This document shows positions 8,244 through 18,352 of a DNA stretch of 64,000 nt, one piece after another. Every line of letters begins with the position of its first letter. The stretch's first letter is position 1. This stretch comes from Photorhabdus heterorhabditis (GTDB lineage Bacteria; Pseudomonadota; Gammaproteobacteria; Enterobacterales; Enterobacteriaceae): positions 1 to 64,000 of the forward strand of contig NZ_RCWA01000020.1 in the NCBI RefSeq assembly GCF_018448905.1, given 5' to 3'. The notes below the pieces were generated by a model. That model was given only the letters and a program-made list of their open reading frames with translations, made no database searches and was not told where the DNA came from. Position numbers and translations under genes: made by a program.

Positions 8244-10124
8244 CTATTTTAAAACATCGTAAATATGATCTTTGGGATAAAAGTCAATAGGCGCATTAAT
8301 AAGAATATTCCTAATATTATCAAAGCCATAATTTTCACAAGATGTTTTTAAGTCATTTAATAATGAATTTAATTTATCCCAAGTCAGAAATATTTCATGG
8401 GCTGTCATAATTCTCGGGTGATTTGTGCCAGAAACATTATCACCAATTAATAATTCTTCATAAAGCTTTTCACCGGGCCTTAATCCGGTAATTTTGATTT
8501 CGATATCACCATGAGGATTGATTTCGTCTTTCACTGATAAACCGGATAGATTAATCATTTTTCGGGCAAGATCGTATATTTTTACTGGCTCTCCCATATC
8601 CAGCACAAAAACATCACCATTGTTGCCCATTGCTCCGGCCTGGATAACTAACTGGGCGGCTTCTGGGATTGTCATGAAATAACGGGTAATGTCTTTGTGA
8701 GTGAGGGTTATTGGCCCGCCACTTTCTATTTGTTTCTCGAAGAGAGGGACAACAGAGCCAGATGAACCAAGAACGTTACCAAAACGGACCATTGAGAATT
8801 TTGTATGGCTGTTTTCTTTAGCAAAAGCTTGCAATATAAGCTCTGCAAATCTTTTCGTTGCTCCCATAGTATTGGTGGGGCGGACAGCCTTATCGGTAGA
8901 GATTAATACAAATTTATCAACTTTTTGATTGATTGCTGCTTTGGCAAGTGAAAGAGTGCCAAAAATATTATTGTTAATGCCCTCGATGGTGTTCATTTCT
9001 ACTAGAGGAACATGTTTATATGCAGCAGCATGATATATTGTATTAATGTTGAATTTATTTATTATTTTATTTATCTTATCTGAGTCTTTTATATCACCTA
9101 AAATTGGAATAATAGTTATATTTAAATCGCTTTCTGAATTTATCTTTTGTAACTCTTTTTCTATTGAATAAAGGCAGTACTCGGTTAACTCAAATAATAT
9201 CAGCTGAGTGGGAGATTGAGTGATGATTTGTCTGCATAACTCTGAACCTATTGAACCACCGGCACCTGTAACAAGAATATTTTTATTTTTAATATTTTTA
9301 CATAGCAAATCTTGTAGTGGATTAACTTGCTCTCTTCCCAAAAGATCATTAATAGAAACCCGTTTTAGTGAGTTTATTTGGGCTTTTCCTTCAACTAGAT
9401 CATTGAAGCTTGGGATTGTGAGTATTTCACAATGCTTTTTTTGTAGTCTCTCAATTATTTTTTTTCTATCAGATATTGAAGCGCTGGGTATGGCTAATAA
9501 TATCTTCTTTATATTATATCTTTCTACTAAATATGTTATTTTCTCTGGAGAGAAGACGCAAACCCCATGAATAGATAAATTATGTAATTTAGCATTGTCA
9601 TCAACAAAGGCAACAGGGTTGAATTCTCTATGCTCTTTCAATATAGGTAAAAGTTGCCGACCAGATTCTCCTGCTCCATAGATAATAACTGGAACTCCTT
9701 TATCTTTTAGTAAATTACGTAGTGTTCTATATAAAAATCTTGTACCGCAGAGTGATGTAATCAGAAAAGAAAAATAAATAATAGGTACGGTTCTTGGTAG
9801 AAATGCCTGCTGATATAAAGAAAATGCTGTTAATAATAGAGCAGATAGAAATGAACCAATGACCGCCCATTTTAATATACTCATATTAACGTATTTTAAT
9901 ATCGATCTATAAAAACCAACTTTTAAGAAGATAAATAGAGTACAAGGTATTGTGAATATGATTGCTAGCCAATGCTTAAAGCTATTAATTGGGATTTCTC
10001 TATCTAAACGTAACCACATGCTAAGCCAATATGAGGCAATAATCATTAGTATATCAGCTATCAGAAGGATTATGGTTTTTATTAACCTGTCTTTACTTTT
10101 ATTAAGAATTGTTTTTTCATTCAT
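8244..10124 (-). CDS. wbpM: WbpM-type UDP-GlcNAc 4,6-dehydratase (membrane-bound)
   Basis: 626 residues. Four N-terminal membrane helices (about 15-130) are followed by a CoA-binding-like domain (VIIYGAGESGRQLL, about 145-165) and a C-terminal SDR domain (about 280-560). The SDR domain has VTGAGGSIGSELCRQ for NADP and ISTDKAVRPTNTMGATKR with the S-M-K catalytic set of the WbpM/FlaA1 family. The expected product is UDP-4-keto-6-deoxy-HexNAc, the precursor of QuiNAc, FucNAc or 4-amino sugars. The aminotransferase gene upstream would use such a keto-sugar. The gene is AT-rich. Confidence 0.9.
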   Translation of the reverse strand: MNEKTILNKSKDRLIKTIILLIADILMIIASYWLSMWLRLDREIPINSFKHWLAIIFTIPCTLFIFLKVGFYRSILKYVNMSILKWAVIGSFLSALLLTAFSLYQQAFLPRTVPIIYFSFLITSLCGTRFLYRTLRNLLKDKGVPVIIYGAGESGRQLLPILKEHREFNPVAFVDDNAKLHNLSIHGVCVFSPEKITYLVERYNIKKILLAIPSASISDRKKIIERLQKKHCEILTIPSFNDLVEGKAQINSLKRVSINDLLGREQVNPLQDLLCKNIKNKNILVTGAGGSIGSELCRQIITQSPTQLILFELTEYCLYSIEKELQKINSESDLNITIIPILGDIKDSDKINKIINKFNINTIYHAAAYKHVPLVEMNTIEGINNNIFGTLSLAKAAINQKVDKFVLISTDKAVRPTNTMGATKRFAELILQAFAKENSHTKFSMVRFGNVLGSSGSVVPLFEKQIESGGPITLTHKDITRYFMTIPEAAQLVIQAGAMGNNGDVFVLDMGEPVKIYDLARKMINLSGLSVKDEINPHGDIEIKITGLRPGEKLYEELLIGDNVSGTNHPRIMTAHEIFLTWDKLNSLLNDLKTSCENYGFDNIRNILINAPIDFYPKDHIYDVLK

Positions 10125-10485
10125 GATTTTTGATTAAATTAGATAATATTTTAATAAATATGGAATTCTTCTGATAAGAATATTAAAATCTTAAAATAAT
10201 ATATAGCCAATATTATAATAATGTATTTATCAGATAGATTTATTAACTAAATATAATGGTTAGAAAATAAACCAAGGTTGATTTGATCGAAATAAGTATT
10301 TTTTACTCATTTATCAATAAGAATTATATTTTATTAGATTGTAGATTGAAACTTCATGATAGGCTAGAATTTAGTAAAACAGATTCATATAATAATCTCT
10401 TCAGTGCCTTATTAATATAGCCCAAGATCACTAAAGAGATCTGACTAATTTGGTTTTGTAATTAAATTTTAAATAAAAAATGATA
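10125..10485. other. AT-rich intergenic region in O-antigen locus
   Basis: About 360 bp, strongly AT-rich, with no ORF of note between the aminotransferase gene and wbpM. No clear promoter, repeat or terminator was recognised. It could contain a remnant of a lost gene. Confidence 0.4.
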
Positions 10486-11673
10486 CTATTTTTTTATTTG
10501 AGCATTATTTAATACCTGACATATCAAATTGCTCATTAATTCCATCTCTTCCATAGTTAATGTTGGGTGTACCAGAAACATCAAGCTTGTTTCACCAAGC
10601 TCTTTTGCATTCTTTAGTCGAACTTTGGGACGCCAGATCGTATTATCAAATGCTTTTTCTAAATAGATTTCAGAACAGCTACCTTGATAACAAGGAACAC
10701 CAAGTTTATTAAGCTCTTCAATTATGCGATCTCGTGTCCAATTTTCTGATAATAAGTTAGGTTTAATAAATGCATAATACTTATACCAAGCATGTTGTAT
10801 ATAGTCAGGAACAATAGGAATTCTGATAAAGTCAAATTTTTCTAATGTATTGGTAAGTATTTTTGAGTTTTCAGAACGTATTTTAATCCATTCTGGTAAT
10901 CTTTTTAATTGAATACGTCCGATAGCTGCTTGCATCTCTGTAAGACGCCAATTAGTGCCAAAACTCTCATGCAGCCATCTAAAACCTGATTTACTCTCTT
11001 GATTATGTACTACATCAAAATTTTTTCCATGATCTTTATAACTCCACATTATAGACCAAAGATTAAAATCATTTGTTGTTACCATACCACCTTCACCACC
11101 TGTTGACATAATTTTATCTTGGCAAAAGGACCATGCACCAATATGACCAAAAGTACCTACAGAACGGCCCTTATATTTTGCACCGTGAGCCTGTGCGCAA
11201 TCTTCAATAATAAAAAGATTATGTTGATTGGCAAAATTGATGATTTCATCCATGTCTGCTGGCATACCTGATAAATGTACAACTATTACAGCTTTAGTTT
11301 TTGGTGTTAGAGCATTATTAAGAGTAACAGAGGTGACATTTTGGCTATTTAAATCAACATCAGCGAATATAGGGTTGGCTCCAGCATTGACAATACATGA
11401 TGCGGAAGCTAAAAATGTTCTAGAAGTGACTAAAACATCATCACCAACACCAATATTCAATGCGTGTAGTGCAATATCTATGGCAACTGTCCCATTAGCA
11501 AGAGCAATCGCATATTTTGACTTAGTAAATTCTGCAAATTCTTTCTCAAAAGTCTTGCATTCATTTCCAGTCCAGTAATTAACTTTATTAGAAAGTAATA
11601 CTTTTTCAACTGCTTTGGCTTCTTCATTTGTAAAAGATGGCCAAGGGGAAAAATGTGTATTTAACATTTTCAT
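10486..11673 (-). CDS. DegT/DnrJ/EryC1/StrS-family sugar aminotransferase
   Basis: 395 residues, PLP-dependent fold type I. ALANGTVAIDIALHAL binds the cofactor phosphate, FIIEDCAQAHGAKYKG holds the PLP-stacking region and SFCQDKIMSTGGEGGM contains the catalytic lysine. The family transfers an amino group from glutamate to a nucleotide keto-sugar. Next to wbpM, the likely substrate is UDP-4-keto-6-deoxy-HexNAc, giving a 4-amino sugar; this is inference. In-frame ATGs at 11673 and 11667 are both possible starts. Confidence 0.88.
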   Translation of the reverse strand: MKMLNTHFSPWPSFTNEEAKAVEKVLLSNKVNYWTGNECKTFEKEFAEFTKSKYAIALANGTVAIDIALHALNIGVGDDVLVTSRTFLASASCIVNAGANPIFADVDLNSQNVTSVTLNNALTPKTKAVIVVHLSGMPADMDEIINFANQHNLFIIEDCAQAHGAKYKGRSVGTFGHIGAWSFCQDKIMSTGGEGGMVTTNDFNLWSIMWSYKDHGKNFDVVHNQESKSGFRWLHESFGTNWRLTEMQAAIGRIQLKRLPEWIKIRSENSKILTNTLEKFDFIRIPIVPDYIQHAWYKYYAFIKPNLLSENWTRDRIIEELNKLGVPCYQGSCSEIYLEKAFDNTIWRPKVRLKNAKELGETSLMFLVHPTLTMEEMELMSNLICQVLNNAQIKK

Positions 11674-11677
11674 CTCA

Positions 11678-12304
11678 TTATTTTAATGTATACATAATAT
11701 ATTTTATATCCTTAAGGAAGGAATATTTTAGGTAATATTCCTTATTAATATTTACCTTATCAGGCCAGATAACGAGGTCATTATATTCTTTAGGATTAGA
11801 TTTTTCTTTTAGTAATGCCTCTTCATTCTTATATTTTATTGATGCAGGACCTGTTATTCCTGGTTTTAATTTAAGAATGATTCTATCATCCCCAATTAAC
11901 TTATCTGCATATCCAGGAACGTCAGGTCGAGGCCCAACAAAACTCATATCACCAATTATCACATTAATTAATTGAGGCAGTTCATCGATTTTGTACTTCC
12001 TAAAAAAACGACCACTTTTAGTAATCAATTGGTTATTCTCAGAGGTGATTGACGATCTGCTTTCATTTTTAATAATTGGTCGCATTGTTTTTATTTTAAT
12101 AACTGAAAATATTTTCCCATTTCGTCCTATTCTTTTTTGTAAGAAAAAACCATTAGATCTTGTTTCAACGGTAGAAATAAGCCAGCTTATAAATATTAGA
12201 GGAAATATAATCAAAATAATTGATATTGATAATATAAGGTCAAACGTTCTCTTAAGGGTAGTTTGTGATTTTTTCATATCAGTTAGACATCGAATAGCGT
12301 ACAT
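11678..12304 (-). CDS. Initiating sugar-phosphate transferase (PglC/WcaJ C-terminal type)
   Basis: 208 residues, bacterial sugar transferase family: a single N-terminal membrane segment (LILSISIILIIFPLIFISWLI), then FFLQKRIGRNGKIFSVIKIKTM, RKYKIDELPQLINVI and DMSFVGPRPDVPGY. These proteins move a sugar-1-phosphate onto undecaprenyl phosphate and start the repeat unit. The start at 12304 is supported by GAGG 8 bp upstream. It is the only initiating-type transferase in the locus, so it probably plays the WbpL role here, though it belongs to a different fold. Confidence 0.88.
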   Translation of the reverse strand: MYAIRCLTDMKKSQTTLKRTFDLILSISIILIIFPLIFISWLISTVETRSNGFFLQKRIGRNGKIFSVIKIKTMRPIIKNESRSSITSENNQLITKSGRFFRKYKIDELPQLINVIIGDMSFVGPRPDVPGYADKLIGDDRIILKLKPGITGPASIKYKNEEALLKEKSNPKEYNDLVIWPDKVNINKEYYLKYSFLKDIKYIMYTLK

Positions 12305-12549
12305 ATATTTAACCTCAGAATTTTTATAAGAGCATGATAATATAAAATTTAGAGGTACTTATATTTAGAGTTTCTTTAAGGATTAAAATAATATATATAG
12401 ACTTATAATCGCTAAATTCATAGTAATAGATTAATTATTTAAACTTAAGAAGAGATAAGCAAAATAGATGGAATATAATTATTCAACTTAAACTATTTCT
12501 TCATAAATTCTATTTTGTCAATTCTAGAAAAAAGAAAGAGATAAGTTTA

Positions 12550-13317
12550 TTATTTATTTAATCTTTTTAATATTCCATTGATGCTATAATATATAAAGTT
12601 AAATAATCTATTTTTCCAAGGAATTTCTTTAAAAGACCAATATAATTTTAGTATTTTTATTGCTGACATGAATTTATTGCCAGATATCTGATTAATTCTA
12701 ACTCTATATTTAACTAGGTCTTCTTGTAAACCGGCTATTTTGAAGCCTTGTGATAATAAGTTTATCCATAAATGGGCATCTTGGTGTAATCTTATTTTGT
12801 TTAAATAGAATTCACCTGTGACATTTTTGTTTATCATTGATGTTGAGAAGCCAATACATGTATTCTGCATATAGTTATCAAGGGTGATTTTTTTGTTGGG
12901 AATAACCTTTCCACGAATAACTTCATTTTCTTCATTTATAAAACTATAACCTGTACATATAGCAGCTAATTCCTGATTGTCTATAATATAATTAATTTGA
13001 GTTTCTAGTTTTTTAGGTAGCCATAAATCATCGGAGTCTATAAATGCAATATATTTACCTTTAGCTAATCTTAGGCCAGCATTCCTTGCCTCACCTGCAC
13101 CTATATTTTTGCTTAAAGGGAGAAGTTTAATTCTATCATCTTTGAATCTTTCTATTATTTCAATAGAGTTATCTTTAGAGCAATCATCAATAATCAATAG
13201 CTCCCAATCAGAGAATGTTTGTTGCAATACCGAATTTATTGACTGTTCAATAAAATTAGATGAATTATAGCTTGGCATAATAATGGAAACTATTACTTTA
13301 TTGCTACCTTCTTTCAT
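12550..13317 (-). CDS. Glycosyltransferase family 2
   Basis: 255 residues. GT2 GT-A fold: VSIIMPSYNSSNFIEQSINSVLQQTFSDWELLIIDDCSKDNS, then AFIDSDDLW with the DxD-type metal/nucleotide motif. It should add one sugar to the lipid-linked repeat; donor and acceptor cannot be told. Strongly AT-rich. The protein is related to the frameshifted GT2 at 14631-15382, suggesting the pair arose by duplication or both came with the AT-rich segment. Confidence 0.88.
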   Translation of the reverse strand: MKEGSNKVIVSIIMPSYNSSNFIEQSINSVLQQTFSDWELLIIDDCSKDNSIEIIERFKDDRIKLLPLSKNIGAGEARNAGLRLAKGKYIAFIDSDDLWLPKKLETQINYIIDNQELAAICTGYSFINEENEVIRGKVIPNKKITLDNYMQNTCIGFSTSMINKNVTGEFYLNKIRLHQDAHLWINLLSQGFKIAGLQEDLVKYRVRINQISGNKFMSAIKILKLYWSFKEIPWKNRLFNFIYYSINGILKRLNK

Positions 13318-13419
13318 GATATAAATTTTTATCCTATTAGTTTTTTATATAATATATATTGAAGAATATATTAAAATTTTACGTAGGGATTAATATGTAA
13401 ATTATAATGCGTTGGCTTA

Positions 13420-14589
13420 TTAATCACTACCAAACAGATCCCTAGTATAGACTTTATCTTTTACGTCATTGAGCTCTAAAGTCATTCGATTTGAAATGAT
13501 AACGTCTGAGATATCCTTAAAATAAGTGAGATTCCGTATAATTTTTGAATGGAAAAATTCTTCTTCTTTTATTTCTGGTTCAAAAATTACCACTTCTATT
13601 CCTTTGGCTTTGATACGTTTCATGATCCCTTGAATGGATGATGCCCTGAAGTTATCTGAACCAGATTTCATAATTAAGCGATAAACCCCAACAATTCTAG
13701 GATTTTTGCTGAGAATAGAGTCGGCAATAAAATCCTTACGAGTACGATTTGCTTCAACGATGGCACCAATAATATTATTAGGCACATTTTGGTAATTGGA
13801 TAAAAGTTGTTTAGTATCTTTTGGTAAACAGTAACCACCATAACCAAAAGATGGGTTGTTATAATGATTGCCAATTCTGGGATCTAAACATACACCTTCG
13901 ATTATCTGACGAGGATCTAAGCCCTGGGCCTCAGCATAGCTATCTAATTCATTAAAATAAGCAACGCGCATTGCCAAATAAGTATTTGAAAATAGTTTTA
14001 TGGCTTCTGACTCTGTTGAGTCAGTAAAGAGGATTGGAATATCTTTTTGAACAGCACCTTCAACAAGCAAATTGGCAAAAACTGTTGCTCTTTCTGAGCG
14101 TTCACCAACTATAATTCTTGATGGGTGCAAATTATCATACAATGCTCGACCTTCACGGAGAAATTCTGGAGAGAAAATGATATTTTCTGTTCTGAATTTT
14201 TTTCTCATTTGATTTGTGAAACCTACAGGGATTGTAGATTTTATTATTATTACAGCTTCTGGATTATATTTCAGAACATCTTTAATAACCGCTTCAACAG
14301 ATGAAGTGTTAAAATAGTTAGTTTTCGGATCATAATCAGTTGGAGTAGCGATAATAAGGAAATCAGCGTTATCATAAGCATCTTTTTTATTCAAAGTTGC
14401 TCTGAAATTTAGAGTTTTTTCTTTTAAAAAATATTCTATTTCCTTATCATAAATAGGAGATCTATTCTGATTAAGGAGGTCAACTTTTTCGCTATCAATA
14501 TCTAGAGCAATAACTTCATGGTTTTGTGATAAAAGAATTCCGTTTGATAAACCAACGTATCCAATCCCTGCGATAGCTATTTTTTTCAT
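13420..14589 (-). CDS. ugd: UDP-glucose 6-dehydrogenase
   Basis: 389 residues, in line with the short enterobacterial Ugd. [17 protein letters not shown] binds [23 protein letters not shown] is the substrate loop, and [15 protein letters not shown] contains the catalytic cysteine. It oxidises UDP-Glc to UDP-GlcA. In an O-antigen locus it would supply glucuronic acid, or galacturonic acid after epimerisation; in some relatives it also serves lipid A modification. AT-rich like its neighbours. Confidence 0.93.
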   Translation of the reverse strand: MKKIAIAGIGYVGLSNGILLSQNHEVIALDIDSEKVDLLNQNRSPIYDKEIEYFLKEKTLNFRATLNKKDAYDNADFLIIATPTDYDPKTNYFNTSSVEAVIKDVLKYNPEAVIIIKSTIPVGFTNQMRKKFRTENIIFSPEFLREGRALYDNLHPSRIIVGERSERATVFANLLVEGAVQKDIPILFTDSTESEAIKLFSNTYLAMRVAYFNELDSYAEAQGLDPRQIIEGVCLDPRIGNHYNNPSFGYGGYCLPKDTKQLLSNYQNVPNNIIGAIVEANRTRKDFIADSILSKNPRIVGVYRLIMKSGSDNFRASSIQGIMKRIKAKGIEVVIFEPEIKEEEFFHSKIIRNLTYFKDISDVIISNRMTLELNDVKDKVYTRDLFGSD

Positions 14590-14630
14590 GCTAATTTTTC
14601 TTTATATAATGATTTTTTACGAGTAAGATA

Positions 14631-15382
14631 TTATTTTATTTTTTTTAGGAATCCAAAAAAAATATGTGAAGAAAAATAAATTAATGATTTTATTAATCCT
14701 AAATTTAAAACCTTATGATAGAAATACCATTGTGATTTTTCTGTTTTATATTTATTACTAGACAGGCTATTTTTAGATATTCTATAATAAGCTAAAACAT
14801 CAGGTATTGCATAAGCTTTCCCTGACATATCCATTATTTTAAGCCAAAGAGCCATGTCTTGTCTTTCTCTTATTAAAGGCATATATACCTTCCCAACTTT
14901 CTCAGTGTCGTAAATAGCTGTCAAACAACCTATGACATTTGTAAATAATAATTTTTTACTGCTTGTAGTTATCGGTAGATTAATAATACTTAATAGTTGA
15001 CCTTTTTCGTCTATTTTTTGGTAATAACTATCAGAGATAGCACAATTTTTGTTGATCATAAAATGAATCTGTTTTTCTAGTTTGGTAGGATGCCACATAT
15101 CATCATTATATAAGAAGGCAATAAAAATCTACCACTTGCGTTTCTTATGCTATTATTTCTTGTTGCCCCAGCACCTAAATTTTTTTCGTTTCTAAAGACC
15201 TTTATTCTAGAATCCATAGATGCATATTTTGAAATTATACCAAAAGTATTATCAGTTGAACAATCATCTGTAATTAACAATTCCCAATTAGGGTATGTTT
15301 GTTTTAAAACCGAATTAATACTATGTTCAATATATTTAATTGAATTATATATGGGCGTTATTATATAAATTAAACTATTCAT
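14631..15382 (-). pseudogene. Glycosyltransferase family 2, frameshifted
   Basis: Two overlapping frames together make one GT2. The 5' part (from 15382) encodes IITPIYNSIKYIEHSINSVL, LLITDDCSTDN and NASGRF, then reads nonsense and stops at about 15077. The 3' part resumes in another frame with IAFLYNDDMWHPTKLEKQ, the expected continuation of NASGRF, down to 14631. The break is at a run of five T on the coding strand around 15127-15131; a net one-base gain or two-base loss would restore the frame. A sequencing error or slippage-based phase variation is possible. Confidence 0.85.
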
Positions 15383-15639
15383 ATTTCATTGCGATGTTTT
15401 TGATATATAAAGATATGGTCTTTACTAATCTGTATTAGTTAGAATCCTATCTCAAATAGGTGTAATTATTGAGGATAGTTCGGGCACTGCCAAAGTTCAA
15501 AGTGACAAATAAAATAGTCTTATGGGATAGGAAGTAAGATATTTTTATATTCATAATAGATGATTATAGAAAATGATTTTATCAAGATTATACTTTAATA
15601 TTTAGAAAATTTTCATAGTGATTTATGAATACTCAACAA

Positions 15640-15990
15640 CCATCGACTAAAATCGGTGGGTTAGTGATTAACGGACTGAAAGTCCGGATACGCATCGGCT
15701 GAACGATGCGTCAATTGTCCATCCTGAAGTTATCATCCGGGTTTGGCTCACTACCCCTTTTAATATCTTGATTTCAAATGCTTCACATGTCTGACAAACT
15801 AACTCATGCACCCGTATTGCTACTTCACCTGTCAGCACTTTGTGTCTGTATTTCGTTACCCACACAAAATGATATTCAATCTGAAATACTGTGTGACTAC
15901 CGTATCTGTAATCCATGTTGCACCTCCCATGCAACACAGTATCTTAGCTAAAGCTGACCGACTACAGTCGGTGGTTTTAACCTTTCATAT
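15640..15990 (-). mobile_element. Decayed IS200-type element (MITE-like remnant)
   Basis: Both ends carry short palindromes of IS200/IS605 style: CGACTAAAATCGGTGGGTTAGTG with GGACTGAAAGTCC at the left, and GACCGACTACAGTCGGTGGTTTTAACC at the right. Between them lies only the 5' half of a tnpA on the minus strand. About half of a typical 700-bp IS200 is gone, so it cannot move alone, although a related Y1 transposase might recognise its ends. It separates the GT2 pseudogene from wbpI. Exact ends are approximate. Confidence 0.72.
15668..15916 (-). pseudogene. tnpA: IS200-type TnpA transposase, 3'-truncated
   Basis: The first ~55 residues (MDYRYGSHTVFQIEYHFVWVTKYRHKVL, CEAFEIKILKGVVS) match the N-terminal half of Y1-transposases. 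The expected DHVH(I/L) HUH motif and the catalytic tyrosine helix are missing; the frame runs instead straight into the element's right-end sequence. Non-functional. Confidence 0.8.
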
Positions 15991-16002
15991 GGAAGAATAA
16001 AT

Positions 16003-17073
16003 TCATAGTAATTGTTCTAATTCACTAGCAATTCTTAGAGCAGCGACACCACCACCGTACATGGATTGAACTGTATTTATATTAATTCCCATAATATCAT
16101 GAACTGATTGAGTTATTTTTTTACTGTCAGCATCTGAGAGTTTGTTCACACCAGCTTCAATTAATTCTATCCATTCAGTTTGATCCCTAACTGTTACACA
16201 AGGCTTCCGGAAGAAGAAAGCTTCTTTTTGTAGTCCTCCACTGTCTGTGATAACTATAGTTGTGTTTTTAAGTAGCCAGAGCATTTCTAAATATCCAATG
16301 GGTTCAATTAAATGGACATCTAAATGTAAATCATATTTTTCTAACATTTTTTTAGTTCTTGGGTGAAGTGGAAAAACAACCGGATAAATTGTTTTATGTA
16401 TATAATTTAATGCGCTCACTATTTCAGTTAAACGTTTTTGATTATCTGTATTTTCAGCACGATGCAGTGTAGTTAATATAAAATTTTGTATAGAGTACAG
16501 CCCATCAGGTTTTTTTGCCATTTGGCTAAAATATAAAGCTGCATCTTCCATCACATCCCCGACGTTTTTTATCTTAATCGGCTTTGAACCGAAACCTTCT
16601 CTTTGCAGATTATTGGTGGCGGTATCTGTTGGGCAGAAAAGTATTGAACTCACATTATCTGTTAATATTCTATTTATCTCTTCTGGCATTTTTATATTAA
16701 AACTACGCAAACCGGATTCAACATGTATAACCGGAATATGTAATTTAGACGCCGCTAATGCACCAGCTAAAGTGGAGTTAGTATCACCATATACCATGAC
16801 CGCATCGGGCTTTTCTGTAATTAGTACTTTTTCAATATCAATGAGCATTTTACCAGTCATTTCACCATGAGAGCCGCCATGAATATTAAGAGTGTAATCA
16901 GGATGAGGAATTTTTAATTCATTAAAAAATATATCAGACATGTTAGTATCAAAATGTTGACCTGTATGAATGATAATTTCTTTAAATTTATTATGCTTTT
17001 TTAAAGCACGAGATACTGGACTTGCTTTAATGAATTGCGGCCTGGCGCCTAATACGGTTAGGATTTTTTTCAT
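16003..17073 (-). CDS. wbpI: UDP-GlcNAc 2-epimerase family, probably WbpI-type
   Basis: 356 residues, WecB/WbpI family: GARPQFIKASPVSRAL, HTGQHFD, VYGDTNSTLAGAL, HVESGLRSF, PEEINR and TDSGGLQKEAFFFRKPCVTVRDQTEW. The last motif, with KEAFFFRKP, is typical of the WbpI/WlbD branch rather than WecB. Together with wbpA, B, D and E it would epimerise UDP-2,3-diacetamido-2,3-dideoxy-glucuronate to the manno form. Plain UDP-GlcNAc 2-epimerase activity cannot be excluded. The start lies 5 bp after the GT4 gene. Confidence 0.85.
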   Translation of the reverse strand: MKKILTVLGARPQFIKASPVSRALKKHNKFKEIIIHTGQHFDTNMSDIFFNELKIPHPDYTLNIHGGSHGEMTGKMLIDIEKVLITEKPDAVMVYGDTNSTLAGALAASKLHIPVIHVESGLRSFNIKMPEEINRILTDNVSSILFCPTDTATNNLQREGFGSKPIKIKNVGDVMEDAALYFSQMAKKPDGLYSIQNFILTTLHRAENTDNQKRLTEIVSALNYIHKTIYPVVFPLHPRTKKMLEKYDLHLDVHLIEPIGYLEMLWLLKNTTIVITDSGGLQKEAFFFRKPCVTVRDQTEWIELIEAGVNKLSDADSKKITQSVHDIMGININTVQSMYGGGVAALRIASELEQLL

Positions 17074-17078
17074 ATCGA

Positions 17079-18185
17079 TTAATATCTAATTTGTTGGTAA
17101 AATTTAATTAATTTACTCTGTTCAATATTCCAATTGTATTTATTATTTACTGCGAGACATCCATTGTTACCCATTTCTTCCGCTATATCATGGTTATTTG
17201 ATAAATAATCGATCGTATGAGCTAATTCTTTAGGATTCAATGGGTCGATGCAAATTCCACAATTGTTTCCTATAATGATATCTTTCCATAATGTAAAATT
17301 TGAAGCGATGACAGGAATACCTGCACTCATATATTCGAACATTTTATTGGGTTGTGCATCTATATGATTTGGTTGTGGATGAAATAGAACCATTCCAGCA
17401 ATAGATTTAGATAAAAGCTCCTTTGTTTCTGTGCGATTTAAGAAGCCAAGTTCATCTATTTTATGCCAATTCTTCATGCTTTTTATTTTATTTTCTAAAT
17501 CTTTGTTAGAAAAATTGCCAGCTAATTTCATTTTTGTATCAGTGGAGAGGTGAGAGATTGATTCAATCATCTCTTTTATGCCTCTAATACGGGAAATTCC
17601 GCCTACATAGCATACTTGTTTTTCTTTTTCACTCCATTCAATGTTACTATTATGTAACTCACCTAATATGGGATAATTATTTATATCTATGGTTCTTTTA
17701 TTTATTAATAGAAATTTATCACGTATAATAGGGGTTGCCGTAATGATACCACTAAATTTAGGTATTGCCCATCTTTCATATAATGAAAACCCTTTTGATA
17801 GAAATCGAAGTATGTATTTATTTAGATATGGTTTACTTAGTAATTGTTTTGGTACATCTTCATGAGCATCAAATATTACTATTTTATTTTTTTTAAGTAA
17901 TTTAAGTCCAATTGGGATTAGTTCTGGATCATGAAGGTGATAAATGTCTGCACTTAGTTCACAGGCTTTCTTATAAACTAGCTTTGTTGTTCTGAATATT
18001 CTATTTAAGCGACCAGGTAAGAAACCAACATCATAAATATTAATATTTTTATTTGTTTCATTTCCCCTTCCGTCAGCAACAATAAGAGAGACATCATATT
18101 TTTCTTGTTGTAAGGAAATACATTCTTTGAAAAAAATCCTAGTATCGTAACGAGAATGAACAGATGTCATATGAGCTATTTTCAT
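17079..18185 (-). CDS. Glycosyltransferase family 4 (WbpH position)
   Basis: 368 residues, GT-B fold. The N-terminus MKIAHMTSVHSRYDTRIFFKEC, the DIYHLHDPELIPIG and IVIFDAHEDVP segments, and the C-terminal NKMFEYMSAGIPVIASNF with a GICIDPLNPKELA stretch are GT4 signatures. It occupies the place of wbpH in P. aeruginosa O5, between wbpG and wbpI. The sugar transferred is unknown; a diacetamido-uronic acid is plausible from context. Confidence 0.85.
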   Translation of the reverse strand: MKIAHMTSVHSRYDTRIFFKECISLQQEKYDVSLIVADGRGNETNKNINIYDVGFLPGRLNRIFRTTKLVYKKACELSADIYHLHDPELIPIGLKLLKKNKIVIFDAHEDVPKQLLSKPYLNKYILRFLSKGFSLYERWAIPKFSGIITATPIIRDKFLLINKRTIDINNYPILGELHNSNIEWSEKEKQVCYVGGISRIRGIKEMIESISHLSTDTKMKLAGNFSNKDLENKIKSMKNWHKIDELGFLNRTETKELLSKSIAGMVLFHPQPNHIDAQPNKMFEYMSAGIPVIASNFTLWKDIIIGNNCGICIDPLNPKELAHTIDYLSNNHDIAEEMGNNGCLAVNNKYNWNIEQSKLIKFYQQIRY

Positions 18186-18352
18186 TAATATTTTCCGTGT
18201 CGAAGTATCTTCTGGTTTTAATTTTATAAGTTGAAAAATATAAATTTTATGAAAATTATAAAATTATAAAATTATAAAATAGAAATAAGGTTTATGCATA
18301 ATATACTTAAAATTATCTCTGAAAATGGTTTGATTTTATCATTTGCAATTGT

